DNA of 64,000 bases from Streptomyces uncialis (GCF_001905345.1 NZ_LFBV01000011.1:62001-126000); one strand, 5' to 3'. Shown: positions 32,614-41,511, numbered from the stretch's first letter. Made by a program: numbers and translations. The notes: generated by a model not told the origin, from the letters alone.

Positions 32614-33081
32614 ATGACGGTCAAACGCAGCGCGGGGCTGCTGCTGTTCCAGCGGCGCTCCGGTGGCCCGGAGGTCCTGCTGGGGCATATGGGCGGGCCC
32701 TACTGGGCGCGCAAGGACGTCGGCGCGTGGGGCGTGCCGAAGGGTGAGTACGTACCGCCGGAGTCGGCGTGGGACGCGGCCCGTCGGGAGTTCGAGGAGG
32801 AGTTGGGGATCGCGCCGCCGCAGGGCGCGGCGATCCCGCTCGGTGAACACACCCAGCCCGGTGGCAAGATCGTGACGGTGTGGGCCGTCGAGGCCGATCT
32901 GGACCCGGCGTCGATGGTCCCCGGCACGTTCACCATGGAGTGGCCGCCGCGGTCCGGCCGGATCGGTACCTTCCCCGAGCTGGACCGTGTCGCCTGGTTC
33001 GGACTCGGTGCCGCGCGCGAGGCGATCGTCCGGGGCCAGACCCCGTTCCTGGACCGGCTGGCCACGCGTCTCGGGGGCTGA
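32614..33081 (+). CDS. Nudix hydrolase (NUDIX domain protein)
   Basis: A 155-residue protein with an intact Nudix box, GEYVPPESAWDAARREFEEE followed by LGI (pattern Gx5Ex7REUxEExGU), at about residues 45-68, and N-terminal RSAGLLLFQRRSGGPEVLLG. The box predicts hydrolysis of a nucleoside diphosphate linked to another group. Its place after an ATP-dependent DNA ligase is seen in other streptomycetes and hints at nucleotide-pool cleaning or ligase-adenylate repair; this is inference. A near-match -10 (CAGACT) ends 7 bases before the ATG, so it may have its own leaderless transcript. Confidence 0.88.
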   Translation: MTVKRSAGLLLFQRRSGGPEVLLGHMGGPYWARKDVGAWGVPKGEYVPPESAWDAARREFEEELGIAPPQGAAIPLGEHTQPGGKIVTVWAVEADLDPASMVPGTFTMEWPPRSGRIGTFPELDRVAWFGLGAAREAIVRGQTPFLDRLATRLGG

Positions 33082-33278
33082 CATCGTGGTGCGCGAGCGA
33101 TGCGATCGCGCCACCGCCCGAATGGCGGCATCACGCTAATTCACCGTCACCAGGTGTAACGACCATCACACCGGGTAACGGCAATTCCCGACGTACCACC
33201 GGTCCACACCACATCGCGTTGCGGCAGTCCCCGCAGAGGGTGATGGTCGTAGGGACCGCGCACCAGGAGGTCTCAGCC

Positions 33279-34670
33279 ATGCCCATCGCGACGGTGAACC
33301 CGGCCACCGGCGAGAAGGTCGCCACCTACGACGCACTGGACGGCCCCGGTGTGGAGCGCAAACTCGCCGCCGCGGCGGCCGCGTTCGAGAGTTTCCGGCT
33401 GCTGCCCCTGTACGAGCGCGCCCGGCTGCTGCACAGCGCCGCCGACCTGCTGGACCACGACCGGCCGGAGATCGCCCGGGTGATGACCGTGGAGATGGGC
33501 AAACCCGTCACGCAGGCCCGCGCCGAGGCCGCCAAATGCGCCAAGGCGATGCGCTGGTACGCCGAGCGCGGGGACGCGCTGCTCTCGGACGAGATCCCGG
33601 ACCCGGCCGATGTGGAGGACTCGGGGGGTGTGACGGCGCGGGTGGTGTTCCGGCCGCTCGGGGTGGTCCTCGCGGTGATGCCGTGGAACTTCCCGCTGTG
33701 GCAGGTCGTGCGATTCGCCGCGCCCGCGCTGATGGCGGGCAACGTGGGACTGCTCAAGCACGCCTCGAACGTGCCGCAGACGGCGCTCTACCTGGAGGAC
33801 CTGTTCCGCCGGGCGGGCTATCCGGAGGGCTGCTTCCAGACGCTGCTGATCGGTTCCGGGGCGGTGGAGGGCGTGCTGCGGGACCCCCGGGTGGCCGCCG
33901 CGACGCTCACCGGCAGTGAACCGGCGGGGCGGGCGGTCGCGGCCGTCGCGGGGGACGAGATCAAGAAGACCGTCCTGGAACTGGGCGGCAGCGATCCGTT
34001 CGTGGTGATGCCGTCGTCCGACGTGGAGCGCGCCGCACGGGTCGCGGTCACGGCCCGGACGCAGAACAACGGCCAGTCGTGCATCGCGGCCAAACGGTTC
34101 ATCGTCCACGAGGACGTGTACGACGAGTTCGCGGACCGGTTCACCCAGGGCATGAGAGCGCTGCGGGTGGGGGACCCGCTGGACGAGGACACGGAGGTGG
34201 GCCCGCTGGCGACCGAGCGGGGCCGCACCGATCTGGAGGAACTGGTCGACGAGGCCGTGGAGAGCGGGGCGACCGTGATGTGCGGCGGCCGGCGACCGGC
34301 GGACCTCCCCCACGGCTGGTACTACGAGCCGACGGTCCTCGCCGATGTGACCGAAGCCATGCGTATCCACCACGAGGAGGCGTTCGGTCCGGTGGCGACG
34401 CTGTACCGGGTCGCGGACCTCGACGAGGCGGTCGCCCTGGCCAACGACACGCCGTTCGGGCTCAGCTCCAACGTGTGGACCCTGGAGGAGGCGGAGATCA
34501 CCCGGTTCACCCGTGATCTGGCGGCCGGTGGAGTGTTCTTCAACGGGATGACGGCGTCGCATCCGGCGTTCCCCTTCGGGGGCGTCAAGCGCTCCGGCCA
34601 CGGGCGGGAGCTGTCCGCGCACGGCATGCACGAGTTCTGCAACATCACCACCGTGTGGCAGGGCGCCTGA
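33279..34670 (+). CDS. gabD: NADP-dependent succinate-semialdehyde dehydrogenase
   Basis: A 463-residue aldehyde dehydrogenase. VLAVMPWNFPLWQVVRFAAP is the cofactor and oxyanion region, ELGGSDPFVV carries the general-base Glu (~235), and NNGQSCIAAKR the nucleophilic Cys (~267). Overall closest to the short GabD/SSADH group, which oxidises succinate semialdehyde to succinate in GABA catabolism. AGGAGG at 33265-33270 is 8 bases before the ATG. No gabT neighbour is present. The 197 bases upstream are AT-richer and contain GTGT/ACAC inverted repeats near 33154 that may be promoter elements. Confidence 0.88.
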   Translation: MPIATVNPATGEKVATYDALDGPGVERKLAAAAAAFESFRLLPLYERARLLHSAADLLDHDRPEIARVMTVEMGKPVTQARAEAAKCAKAMRWYAERGDALLSDEIPDPADVEDSGGVTARVVFRPLGVVLAVMPWNFPLWQVVRFAAPALMAGNVGLLKHASNVPQTALYLEDLFRRAGYPEGCFQTLLIGSGAVEGVLRDPRVAAATLTGSEPAGRAVAAVAGDEIKKTVLELGGSDPFVVMPSSDVERAARVAVTARTQNNGQSCIAAKRFIVHEDVYDEFADRFTQGMRALRVGDPLDEDTEVGPLATERGRTDLEELVDEAVESGATVMCGGRRPADLPHGWYYEPTVLADVTEAMRIHHEEAFGPVATLYRVADLDEAVALANDTPFGLSSNVWTLEEAEITRFTRDLAAGGVFFNGMTASHPAFPFGGVKRSGHGRELSAHGMHEFCNITTVWQGA

Positions 34671-34765
34671 CCGGCCTAATCCCGGGATGACGGGGAGCCG
34701 CAGGGCCGGGTTCGCGGCCCGTGGACGGATACGATCCACAGCGTCGTCGTCCCCGGGAGGAATCT

Positions 34766-35005
34766 GTGGGTCGGGAAGTCGTGCCCCCTGTGATCATCGA
34801 CAGCCACGGCAGTCTGCATGTGGCCGCCGAGGATGTGAGCAAGCTGCTGCGCGGGATCGGGGGCCACTGGCTCCATCTGGTGGAGCACGGGCGGCGCGGG
34901 CTCGACGAGGACACGGTGGCCACGCTGACCATCGAACTGGCGAAGCTCGCCGACCGGATCGACGTGGCCTGCATCGCGCACCAGACCGCGACGACGGCGC
35001 CCTGA
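34766..35005 (+). CDS. DUF6213-like small protein
   Basis: A 79-residue soluble protein (GTG start): PPVIIDSHGSLHVAAEDVSK, LLRGIGGHWLHLVEHG, ATLTIELAKLADRIDVACI. It matches my memory of the small DUF6213 proteins of streptomycetes; function unknown. GGGAGG is 5 bases before the GTG, which decides it over the upstream ATG. It stands alone, followed by a hairpin. Confidence 0.72.
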   Translation: MGREVVPPVIIDSHGSLHVAAEDVSKLLRGIGGHWLHLVEHGRRGLDEDTVATLTIELAKLADRIDVACIAHQTATTAP

Positions 35006-35042
35006 TCACGACGGCGCCGTGAGCACGACCGTCCCGTCGTGA
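35006..35042. terminator. hairpin downstream of the DUF6213-like gene
   Basis: TCACGACG (35006-35013) pairs with CGTCGTGA (35035-35042) immediately after the stop codon, with an inner GGCGCC self-complement. Moderate strength. Confidence 0.5.
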
Positions 35043-35322
35043 CGGTGCCGGGTCCGGTGCTGGTCCAGGCGGATCGGTTGAGCCGTTCGGGTGACACCGC
35101 CGACGGGCCGGAGCGGACACCGGTCGGCGGCGGCGCGCGGGCGGCGGGCCGTGCCAGGCCCGGCGGGGCGGGCCGGAGCGGCGGCGCGCCGAGGGGTCCG
35201 GGCGGTCCGGGCGCGGGGGCGGTGCCTCCCCGGTCTGGAGTAGTCCGGCGCGATATCCGGGCCGCCCCGGGTCATCGTGGGTGGACCACCTTCAGCCCGG
35301 GGGTCGAGAGAAGGCACCGTTC
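35043..35322. other. intergenic region upstream of rppA
   Basis: 280 bases of very high G+C with GGTCCGGGCGG-type short repeats; it must hold the rppA promoter, but I can point to no clear -10/-35 pair. Confidence 0.4.
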
Positions 35323-36432
35323 ATGGCGACATTGTGCAGACCCGCTGTATCCGTTCCGGAGCACGTCATCACCATGGAGGACACGCTGGCGCTGGCGAGC
35401 AGCCGCCACGCCGACCATCCCCAGCTGCCGCTGGCCCTGCGCCTGATCAGGAACACGGGTGTCAGGACCCGGCACATCGTGCAGCCCATCGAGGAGACCC
35501 TGAAGCACCCGGGCTTCGCCGACCGCAACAAGCTGTACGAGTCGGAGGCCAAGGCCCGGGTGCCCGCGGTGGTGCGGCGCGCGCTGGACGACGCCGACCT
35601 CCGGGCCGCCGACATCGATGTCATCATCTACGTGTCGTGCACCGGCTTCATGATGCCGTCGCTGACCGCATGGTTGATCAACAAGATGGAGTTCTCCAGC
35701 GACACCCGGCAGATACCGATCGCCCAGCTCGGCTGCGCGGCGGGCGGCGCGGCCATCAACCGGGCCCATGACTTCTGCATGGCCTACCCGGACGCGAACG
35801 CCCTGATCGTGGCGTGCGAGTTCTGCTCGCTGTGCTACCAGCCCACGGACCTGGGGATCGGCTCGCTGCTGTCCAACGGGCTCTTCGGTGACGGGGTCGC
35901 CGCCGCCGTGGTGCGGGGCAAGGGCGGTACGGGGGTGGCGCTGGAGCGCAACGGCTCGTACCTGATCCCGAAGACCGAGGACTGGATCGCCTACGACGTA
36001 CGGGCGACCGGGTTCCACTTCCTGCTCGACAAGCGGGTGCCCGCGACCATGGAGCCGCTGGCCCCGGCGCTCATTCAGCTCGCCGATGTCCATGGCTGGG
36101 ACGCCACCGACCTGGACTTCTACATCATCCACGCGGGCGGACCGCGCATCCTGGACGACCTGAGCAAGTACCTCAAGGTCCCGCCGGAGGCGTTCCGCTT
36201 CAGCCGGGCGACGCTCACCGAGTACGGCAACATCGCGAGCGCGGTGGTGCTGGACGCGCTGCGCAGGCTCTTCGACGAGGGCGGCGCGGAGCACCGGGCG
36301 CGGGGGCTGCTCGCGGGCTTCGGGCCCGGGATCACCGCCGAGATGGCGCTCGGGCGCTGGGTCGCCGCGGACGAGCCGCTGGAACCCGCGCTGCGCGGGT
36401 CCCGGGACGCGGTCCCGCAGGCGCTCAACTGA
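35323..36432 (+). CDS. rppA: type III polyketide synthase, 1,3,6,8-tetrahydroxynaphthalene synthase
   Basis: A 369-residue chalcone-synthase-fold enzyme that condenses five malonyl-CoA to 1,3,6,8-tetrahydroxynaphthalene, which oxidises to flaviolin and red-brown pigments. The catalytic triad is at the family positions: Cys138 in AQLGCAAGGAA, His270 in IIHAGGPRILDDL and Asn303 in YGNIAS. VSCTGFMMPSLTAW and CEFCSLCYQPTDLG are RppA-like. GAGAGAAGG precedes the ATG. Followed by a CYP158A-type P450 and a cupin gene in one apparent operon. Confidence 0.97.
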   Translation: MATLCRPAVSVPEHVITMEDTLALASSRHADHPQLPLALRLIRNTGVRTRHIVQPIEETLKHPGFADRNKLYESEAKARVPAVVRRALDDADLRAADIDVIIYVSCTGFMMPSLTAWLINKMEFSSDTRQIPIAQLGCAAGGAAINRAHDFCMAYPDANALIVACEFCSLCYQPTDLGIGSLLSNGLFGDGVAAAVVRGKGGTGVALERNGSYLIPKTEDWIAYDVRATGFHFLLDKRVPATMEPLAPALIQLADVHGWDATDLDFYIIHAGGPRILDDLSKYLKVPPEAFRFSRATLTEYGNIASAVVLDALRRLFDEGGAEHRARGLLAGFGPGITAEMALGRWVAADEPLEPALRGSRDAVPQALN

Positions 36433-36634
36433 CGCCCGCGCGCCCCCCGTCCGGTCCGCGCATCCGTCCGCGCCGCCCGTCCGCACACCGGCCCGGTACC
36501 CGGCGCCGGTCCGTCCCGTCCCGCAGGCCCGGCGTGCCGCACCGCGCGCCGGGCCCCGTACCGCCCCGGCCGGGCTCCCCCGGTCCCCGTCCGTGTCCCA
36601 CCGTCCTACCGTCCCCGATGGCGAAGGCGTCACC

Positions 36635-37849
36635 ATGACCGACGAGACGACCACGACCACCCTGCCGCCCGTGCGGTTCTGGCCCGCCCTCGATCTGACG
36701 GCGGTGGACTTCGACCCGGTGCTGGCGGAGCTGATGCGCGAGGGCCCGGTCACCCGTATCCAGCTGCCCAACGGGGAGGGCTGGGCCTGGCTGGTGACCC
36801 GCTACGACGATGTCCGCGCCGTGACCAACGACCCCCGGTTCAGCCGTGCGGCGGTGATGGAGAAACAGGTCACCCGGCTCGCCCCGCACTTCATCCCGGT
36901 GGCGGGCGCCGTGGGCTTCGCCGACCCGCCGGACCACACCCGGCTGCGGCGGGCGGTGACGGCGGCGTTCACCGCGCGCGGGGTGCAGCGCATCCGGCAG
37001 CACTCCCAGGAACTCCTCGACGAACTGGTGGACGAACTGCTGCGGGACGGACCGCCCGCGGACCTCACCGAGCGGGTGCTCGCGCCGTTCCCGATCGCCG
37101 TGATCTGCGAGCTGATGGGCGTACCGGCCGCGGATCGCAAGCGTATGCACACCTGGACCCAGCTGATCCTGTCGTCGTCGAACGGCGTCGAGGTCAGCGA
37201 ACGGGCCAAGGACGAGATGGTGGCGTACTTCACGGAACTGGTGCGTTCCCGCCGCGACAGCACGACCGAGGACGTCGTCGGGCTGCTGGGGGCGGCGGTG
37301 GGGCGCGGCGAGCTGAGCGAGGAGGAGGCCGTCGGGCTCGCGGTGCTCGTCCAGATCGGCGGGGAGGCGGTCACCAACAACAGCGGGCAGCTGTTCTATC
37401 TGCTGCTGACCCGCCCCGCGCTGTGGGAGCGGCTGCGCGCCGAGCCGGAGATCCGTTCACAGGCCATCGACGAGCTGATCCGCTACATCCCGCACCGCAG
37501 CGCGGTCGGCCTGTCCCGGATCGCGCTGGAGGACATGGAGGTGCACGGCGTCCGGATCAGGGCGGGCGACGCGGTGTACGTGTCGTATCTCGCGGCCAAC
37601 CGTGATCCGGACGTGTTCCCCGACCCGGACCGCGTCGACTTCGACCGCAGCCCCAACCCCCATGTGTCGTTCGGCCACGGCCCGCACTACTGCGTGGGCG
37701 GCATCCTCGCGAAGATGGAGGCCGAGCTGCTGGTGTCGACGCTGGCCGAGCGGCTGCCGGGGCTGGAGCTCGCGGTGGCGCCGGAGGAGGTCCCCTGGCG
37801 CAAGGGCGCGCTGATCCGGGGGCCGGAAGCCCTCCCGGTGCGCTGGTGA
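36635..37849 (+). CDS. cytochrome P450, CYP158A type (biflaviolin synthase-like)
   Basis: A 404-residue P450. Haem-binding loop FGHGPHYCVGG (Cys353), ExxR in DELIRYIPHR-preceding helix, and an I-helix GGEAVTNNSGQ that lacks the usual acid/Thr pair, exactly the feature described for CYP158A2. Sequence such as LMREGPVTRIQLPNGEGWAW and LTVW-type ends closely resembles S. coelicolor CYP158A2, which couples two flaviolin molecules oxidatively into biflaviolin. Position right after rppA supports this. GAAGG is 7 bases before the ATG at 36635. A 202-base GC-rich gap separates it from rppA. Confidence 0.93.
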   Translation: MTDETTTTTLPPVRFWPALDLTAVDFDPVLAELMREGPVTRIQLPNGEGWAWLVTRYDDVRAVTNDPRFSRAAVMEKQVTRLAPHFIPVAGAVGFADPPDHTRLRRAVTAAFTARGVQRIRQHSQELLDELVDELLRDGPPADLTERVLAPFPIAVICELMGVPAADRKRMHTWTQLILSSSNGVEVSERAKDEMVAYFTELVRSRRDSTTEDVVGLLGAAVGRGELSEEEAVGLAVLVQIGGEAVTNNSGQLFYLLLTRPALWERLRAEPEIRSQAIDELIRYIPHRSAVGLSRIALEDMEVHGVRIRAGDAVYVSYLAANRDPDVFPDPDRVDFDRSPNPHVSFGHGPHYCVGGILAKMEAELLVSTLAERLPGLELAVAPEEVPWRKGALIRGPEALPVRW

Positions 37850-37868
37850 AGGGGCGGAGGGCGGCCCG

Positions 37869-38441
37869 ATGACCGCACTGCTCCCGCCCGAGGGCCTGCG
37901 ACCCGCGACCGAGGGTCTGCTGGTCCCCCCCGGACACGGCAAGCGGGTACGGACCCCGGCGCAGGACGTGACGTTCAAGGTGACCGGGGAGCACTCACGG
38001 GCCGCTTCGACCTTCGAGGTCCTGGTGCCGCCCGGTTTCGACGTGGGGGCGCATGTGCACACCCGCAGCGAGGAGTTGTTCTATGTGCTGGAGGGCGAGC
38101 TGGACGTGCTCGCCTTCGAGCCCCGGGTCCGTACCCCGGACCGCTGGCAGCGCTGGGAGTCGTCGTCGGGCAGCCGGGTGGTGCGGGCCACCCCCGGCAC
38201 GCTGATCGTCGTCCCCCCGGGCTGTCCGCACGCGTTCGCGAACCCGACGGACTCCCCCGCCAAGATGTTCTTCCAGGCGTCGCCGCCGCCGGACCACGAA
38301 CGCTACTTCGACGAACTGCTGGAGATCCTCTCGGCGGGCGGCACCCCGGACCACGCGGCGATCGAGGCCCTGCGCGGCCGTTACGACATCGAGCAGCTCA
38401 CCCCGCTGCGCCACGGCCGGCAGGACCCGCCGGGACGGTGA
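37869..38441 (+). CDS. cupin-domain protein of the rppA operon (quinone-forming monooxygenase candidate)
   Basis: A 190-residue single-domain cupin. Metal-binding motif 1 is GAHVHTRSEELFYVLEGELD, motif 2 GTLIVVPPGCPHAFAN. From memory, cupin-fold monooxygenases encoded beside rppA oxidise tetrahydroxynaphthalene to flaviolin (MomA type); the match to this gene is by family and position, not proven. Starts 19 bases after the P450 stop with GGAGG 8 bases before its ATG, so co-transcription with the P450 is very likely. Confidence 0.85.
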   Translation: MTALLPPEGLRPATEGLLVPPGHGKRVRTPAQDVTFKVTGEHSRAASTFEVLVPPGFDVGAHVHTRSEELFYVLEGELDVLAFEPRVRTPDRWQRWESSSGSRVVRATPGTLIVVPPGCPHAFANPTDSPAKMFFQASPPPDHERYFDELLEILSAGGTPDHAAIEALRGRYDIEQLTPLRHGRQDPPGR

Positions 38442-38481
38442 ACGGCGGGGAGCGCAGCCACACGGCGGGGCTGGTGGGGTG

Positions 38482-38521
38482 GACGGCGGAGTTGCGGGAA
38501 CGTTTCCGCAGCTCCGCCGTC
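38482..38521. terminator. bidirectional hairpin terminator
   Basis: GACGGCGGAG and CTCCGCCGTC form the outer stem, with TTGCGGGAA/TTTCCGCAG-type inner pairing. It lies between the convergent cupin and acyl-CoA dehydrogenase genes. Confidence 0.85.
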
Positions 38522-38533
38522 CGGCTGCCGGGG

Positions 38534-39760
38534 TCAGCGGATCGGGGTGCCGGAGAGGGTGCGGGCGATGACGAGGCGCTGGATCTCGCTGGTCCCCTCG
38601 AAGATGGTGTAGATGGCGGCGTCGCGGTGCATGCGTTCCACGGGGTACTCCCGGGTGTAGCCGTTGCCGCCGAGGATCTGGATCGCCTGGGCGGTGACGT
38701 TCCGCGCGGTCTCGCTGGCGAAGAGCTTGGACATGGAGCCCTCGGCGGAGGTGAACGGCCTGCCGTTCGCGGCCATCCAGGAGGCACGCCAGACCAGGAG
38801 ACGGGCGGCGTCGATGCTGGTGCGCATATCGGCGAGCTGGAAGGCGACGCCCTGGTTGTCGATGATCGGGCGGCCGAACTGCTCGCGGGTCCGGGCGTAG
38901 TCCAGGGCCACCTCGTAGGCGGCGCGGGCCGTACCGACGGCCATCGCCCCGACGGCGGGACGGGACGCCTCGAAGGTGGCCATGGCCGCGTTCTTGAGGC
39001 GTTCGCCGCCCGCCGCAACCTTCTCCCGGGCGCGGGCCAGCCGTTCGTCCAGCTTCTCCTTGCCGCCGAGCAGACAGGAGCCGGGCAGCCGGACGTCCTC
39101 CAGGACGACCTCGGCGGTGTGGGAGGCGCGGATGCCGTGCTTCTTGAACTTCTGGCCCTGGGACAGTCCCGGGGTACCGGGCGGCACGATGAAGGACGCG
39201 TGCCCCTTGGAGCCGAGGGCGGGGTCGACCACCGCGACCACGACATGGACATCGGCGATACCGCCGTTGGTCGCCCAGGTCTTGGTGCCGTTCAGCACCC
39301 ACTCGTCCTTGGCCGGGTCATGGACGGCGCGGGTGCGCATGGCGGAGACGTCCGAGCCCGCGTCCGGTTCGGAGGAGCAGAACGCCGCCACCTTCACATC
39401 GTCCGGGTCGCCGTACATCTGGGGTATCCAGGTGCCGATCTGCTCCTCGGTTCCGTTGGCGAGGACACCGACGGCCGCGAGACCTGTCCCGACGATCGAC
39501 AGGGCGATGCCCGCGTCGCCCCAGAACAGTTCCTCCATCGCCATCGGTATGCCGAGGCCGGTCGGGTCGAAGTACTGCTGGGCGTAGAAGTCGAGGGAGT
39601 AGATCCCGATCTTCGCGGCCTCCTGGATCACCGGCCACGGTGTCTCCTCGCGTTCGTCCCACTCCGCGGCGGCGGGGCGGATGACATCGGCGGCGAAGCC
39701 GTGGAGCCAGTCCCGGACCTCCCGCTGCTCGTCGTTCAGCTCCATGGTGAATCCGGCCAT
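38534..39760 (-). CDS. acyl-CoA dehydrogenase
   Basis: A 408-residue flavoenzyme. FAD/substrate signatures are AAFCSSEPDAGSDVSAMRTR and ATNGGIADVHVVV; the C-terminal part has ILGGNGYTREYPVERMHRDA and the catalytic Glu in YTIFEGTSEIQ. It introduces the trans-2 double bond into an acyl-CoA in fatty-acid or branched-chain breakdown. GGAGGAG lies just before the ATG. Divergent from a TetR gene with two adjacent palindromes in the shared promoter, so TetR control is likely. Confidence 0.92.
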   Translation of the reverse strand: MAGFTMELNDEQREVRDWLHGFAADVIRPAAAEWDEREETPWPVIQEAAKIGIYSLDFYAQQYFDPTGLGIPMAMEELFWGDAGIALSIVGTGLAAVGVLANGTEEQIGTWIPQMYGDPDDVKVAAFCSSEPDAGSDVSAMRTRAVHDPAKDEWVLNGTKTWATNGGIADVHVVVAVVDPALGSKGHASFIVPPGTPGLSQGQKFKKHGIRASHTAEVVLEDVRLPGSCLLGGKEKLDERLARAREKVAAGGERLKNAAMATFEASRPAVGAMAVGTARAAYEVALDYARTREQFGRPIIDNQGVAFQLADMRTSIDAARLLVWRASWMAANGRPFTSAEGSMSKLFASETARNVTAQAIQILGGNGYTREYPVERMHRDAAIYTIFEGTSEIQRLVIARTLSGTPIR

Positions 39761-39804
39761 GACTCCTCCAGCGACGTGCGCGAACGGCGGGTGTATCCGA
39801 ACAG

Positions 39805-39839
39805 CAAGTGTTACTTGCGGTAACGAAAGTCTGTTACCG
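39805..39839. promoter_or_regulatory. paired palindromes, candidate TetR operator
   Basis: CAAGTGTTACTTG (39805-39817, perfect arms CAAGT/ACTTG) is directly followed by CGGTAAC-8 bases-GTTACCG (39818-39839). TTACTTGCGGTAA also overlaps both. A second GTGTTACTT occurs at 39914-39922. The site lies 45 bases upstream of the acyl-CoA dehydrogenase gene and 130 upstream of the regulator gene. Confidence 0.7.
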
Positions 39840-39968
39840 GGTGGTAGAAGCTGTCAACACCCGTCCGCCCCCGTATCACCGCGCGTAGCGTGCCCCGGGG
39901 ACGCGGGGCCGGGGGTGTTACTTTTCGCTGGCGTCATCGGTTTCCAGCAGGGTGGGGAGAGGCAGACC

Positions 39969-40613
39969 ATGGACACCACACAACGGGGCGATCAGCAGAA
40001 ACCGGCCGACCGGCGTCGGCGTGAACTGCTCGAAGCCGCGGACCGGGTGGTCCTGAGGGACGGTCCGGGTGCCTCGATGAACGCGATCGCCGCCGAGGCG
40101 GGGATCACCAAACCGATCCTCTACCGCCACTTCGGTGACAAGGGCGGGCTGTACGCCGCGCTCGCCCAGCGGCACACCGACGCCCTGCTCGTCTCCCTGC
40201 GGGCGGCGCTCGACGCGCCCGCCGAGCGGCGTGAGCGGGTCGAGGCGACGCTCGACACCTATCTGTCGGCGATCGAGGCCCGGCCGCAGGTGTACCGGTT
40301 CCTGATGCACCCGGCGGAGGGCGGGGCGCCCGGGGACACGGAGTTCGACGTGGGCCGGCACTCCGCGCCGCTGCTGCGCCGGCTCGGGGAGGAGCTGGCC
40401 CGGGTCATCGAGGAGCGGCTGGACCTCGGACCCGACGGAGAGCGGGTGTCCCGGGTCTGGGGGCACGGGATCGTCGGGATGATGTACGCGGCGGGCGACT
40501 GGTGGCTGGGCGAACGGCCCTGCGACCGGGCGGAGCTGGTGCGTATCCTCGCGGATCTGCTCTGGGGCAGGCTGGCCGCCGCGGGCGACCGGGTGGGCGG
40601 ACCGGGGTTCTGA
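39969..40613 (+). CDS. TetR/AcrR family transcriptional regulator
   Basis: A 214-residue repressor. DNA-binding domain at residues ~14-62: RRELLEAADRVVLRDGPGAS, MNAIAAEAGITKPILYRHF, GDKGGLYAAL. The helical ligand-binding part follows, ending in AYAAGDWWLGERPCDRAELVRI-like sequence typical of the TetR C-terminal groups that pair with acyl-CoA dehydrogenase genes. GGGGAGAGGC precedes the ATG. It diverges from the dehydrogenase; an acyl-CoA or fatty acid is a plausible ligand, by context only. Confidence 0.9.
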   Translation: MDTTQRGDQQKPADRRRRELLEAADRVVLRDGPGASMNAIAAEAGITKPILYRHFGDKGGLYAALAQRHTDALLVSLRAALDAPAERRERVEATLDTYLSAIEARPQVYRFLMHPAEGGAPGDTEFDVGRHSAPLLRRLGEELARVIEERLDLGPDGERVSRVWGHGIVGMMYAAGDWWLGERPCDRAELVRILADLLWGRLAAAGDRVGGPGF

Positions 40614-40878
40614 CCCCCGTCCTCGCTCGGGCCCCCTTCTCCGTCCGGCCCGCGCTCACCGCCAGGGTCCTGTTCCCGGCGCGGGCCCCTCTCACCGCGC
40701 GAGCCCATTTCCCCGCTAGGGCCCCGCTCACCGCCCGGTGGCCGACCACCCCGGTCGCGGTCAGGCAGGTCGGGGGCACGCGGTGGTCGGAGGCCCGGAC
40801 GGTCGGGAGCCGGGCGGTCCGAGGCCGGACAGCCGGAGGCCGGACGGTCGGGAGCCGGGGCGCGGCGGTCGGTGGTGG

Positions 40879-41418
40879 TCAGGGGGTCCAGGGGGCGCGG
40901 GCGATGGCCCGACGGAGTCGGCGGGCACGCAGACCGGTGACCCGGTCCGGGTACAGACAGCCGTCCAGATGGTCGCTCTCGTGCTGGAGGCAGCGGGCGA
41001 AGAACCCGGTGCCGTCGACCCGGACGGGCTCACCGCGCATGTCCACACCCTCCACCACCGCGTGGTCGAAGCGCTCCGTACCCGCCTCCAGACCCGGCAG
41101 CGACAGACAGCCCTCCGGACCGCGGATCACCACCCCGTCGGTGAGCACGAGCCGCGGATTGACGACATATCCGAGATGGCGCAGATCCTCGTCGTCGGGG
41201 CAGTCGTGGACGAACACCCGCAGCGCCTCGCCGACCTGGTGCGCCGCGAGGCCCACCCCCCGGGCGGCGTACATCGTGGCGAACATGTCCTCGATCAGCC
41301 GTTCCAGCGCGGGCCCGAACTCGGTGACCTCGGCGCCGGGGGTCCGCAAGCCCGGATCGCCGTGCAGGACAAGGGGCCGAACGCGCCCGGAGGCGCCCGG
41401 GATGGTGCTTTGTCGCAT
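40879..41418 (-). CDS. def: peptide deformylase
   Basis: A 179-residue metallo-enzyme that removes the formyl group from nascent proteins. Three motifs are intact or nearly so: GVGLAAHQVG (~54-63; usual form GxGLAAxQ), EGCLSLPG (~102-109) and QHESDHLDG (~144-152) with the HExxH metal ligands. One of several deformylases expected in a streptomycete. A TACCCT -10 box ends 7 bases before its ATG, so the message is probably leaderless. It diverges from murT. The 265 bases beyond its 3' end contain only short GCCGGACGG-like repeats. Confidence 0.92.
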   Translation of the reverse strand: MRQSTIPGASGRVRPLVLHGDPGLRTPGAEVTEFGPALERLIEDMFATMYAARGVGLAAHQVGEALRVFVHDCPDDEDLRHLGYVVNPRLVLTDGVVIRGPEGCLSLPGLEAGTERFDHAVVEGVDMRGEPVRVDGTGFFARCLQHESDHLDGCLYPDRVTGLRARRLRRAIARAPWTP

Positions 41419-41425
41419 GCCGGTA

Positions 41426-41431
41426 AGGGTA
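41426..41431 (-). promoter_or_regulatory. -10 box (TACCCT, minus strand) of def, probably leaderless
   Basis: On the minus strand TACCCT is followed by 7 bases and the ATG at 41418. No Shine-Dalgarno sequence is present. Confidence 0.5.
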
Positions 41432-41489
41432 CGTTCACTGAACCCGCCCGTTCCGCGACGGTGCCGCGGTTCGGGCACCTGACCGGATC

Positions 41490-41511
41490 TCGATAGGCTG
41501 AGGGCTATCGA
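41490..41511. promoter_or_regulatory. inverted repeat in the def/murT promoter region
   Basis: TCGATAG (41490-41496), 8 bases, CTATCGA (41505-41511). It overlaps a TAGGCT -10 candidate at 41494-41499 for murT, so a bound protein could block that promoter. Confidence 0.5.

Noticed and set aside
36433..36634. Small gene between rppA and the P450
   Set aside because: The 202 bases are Pro/Arg-coding in all frames, with no start signal; treated as spacer with a possible promoter.
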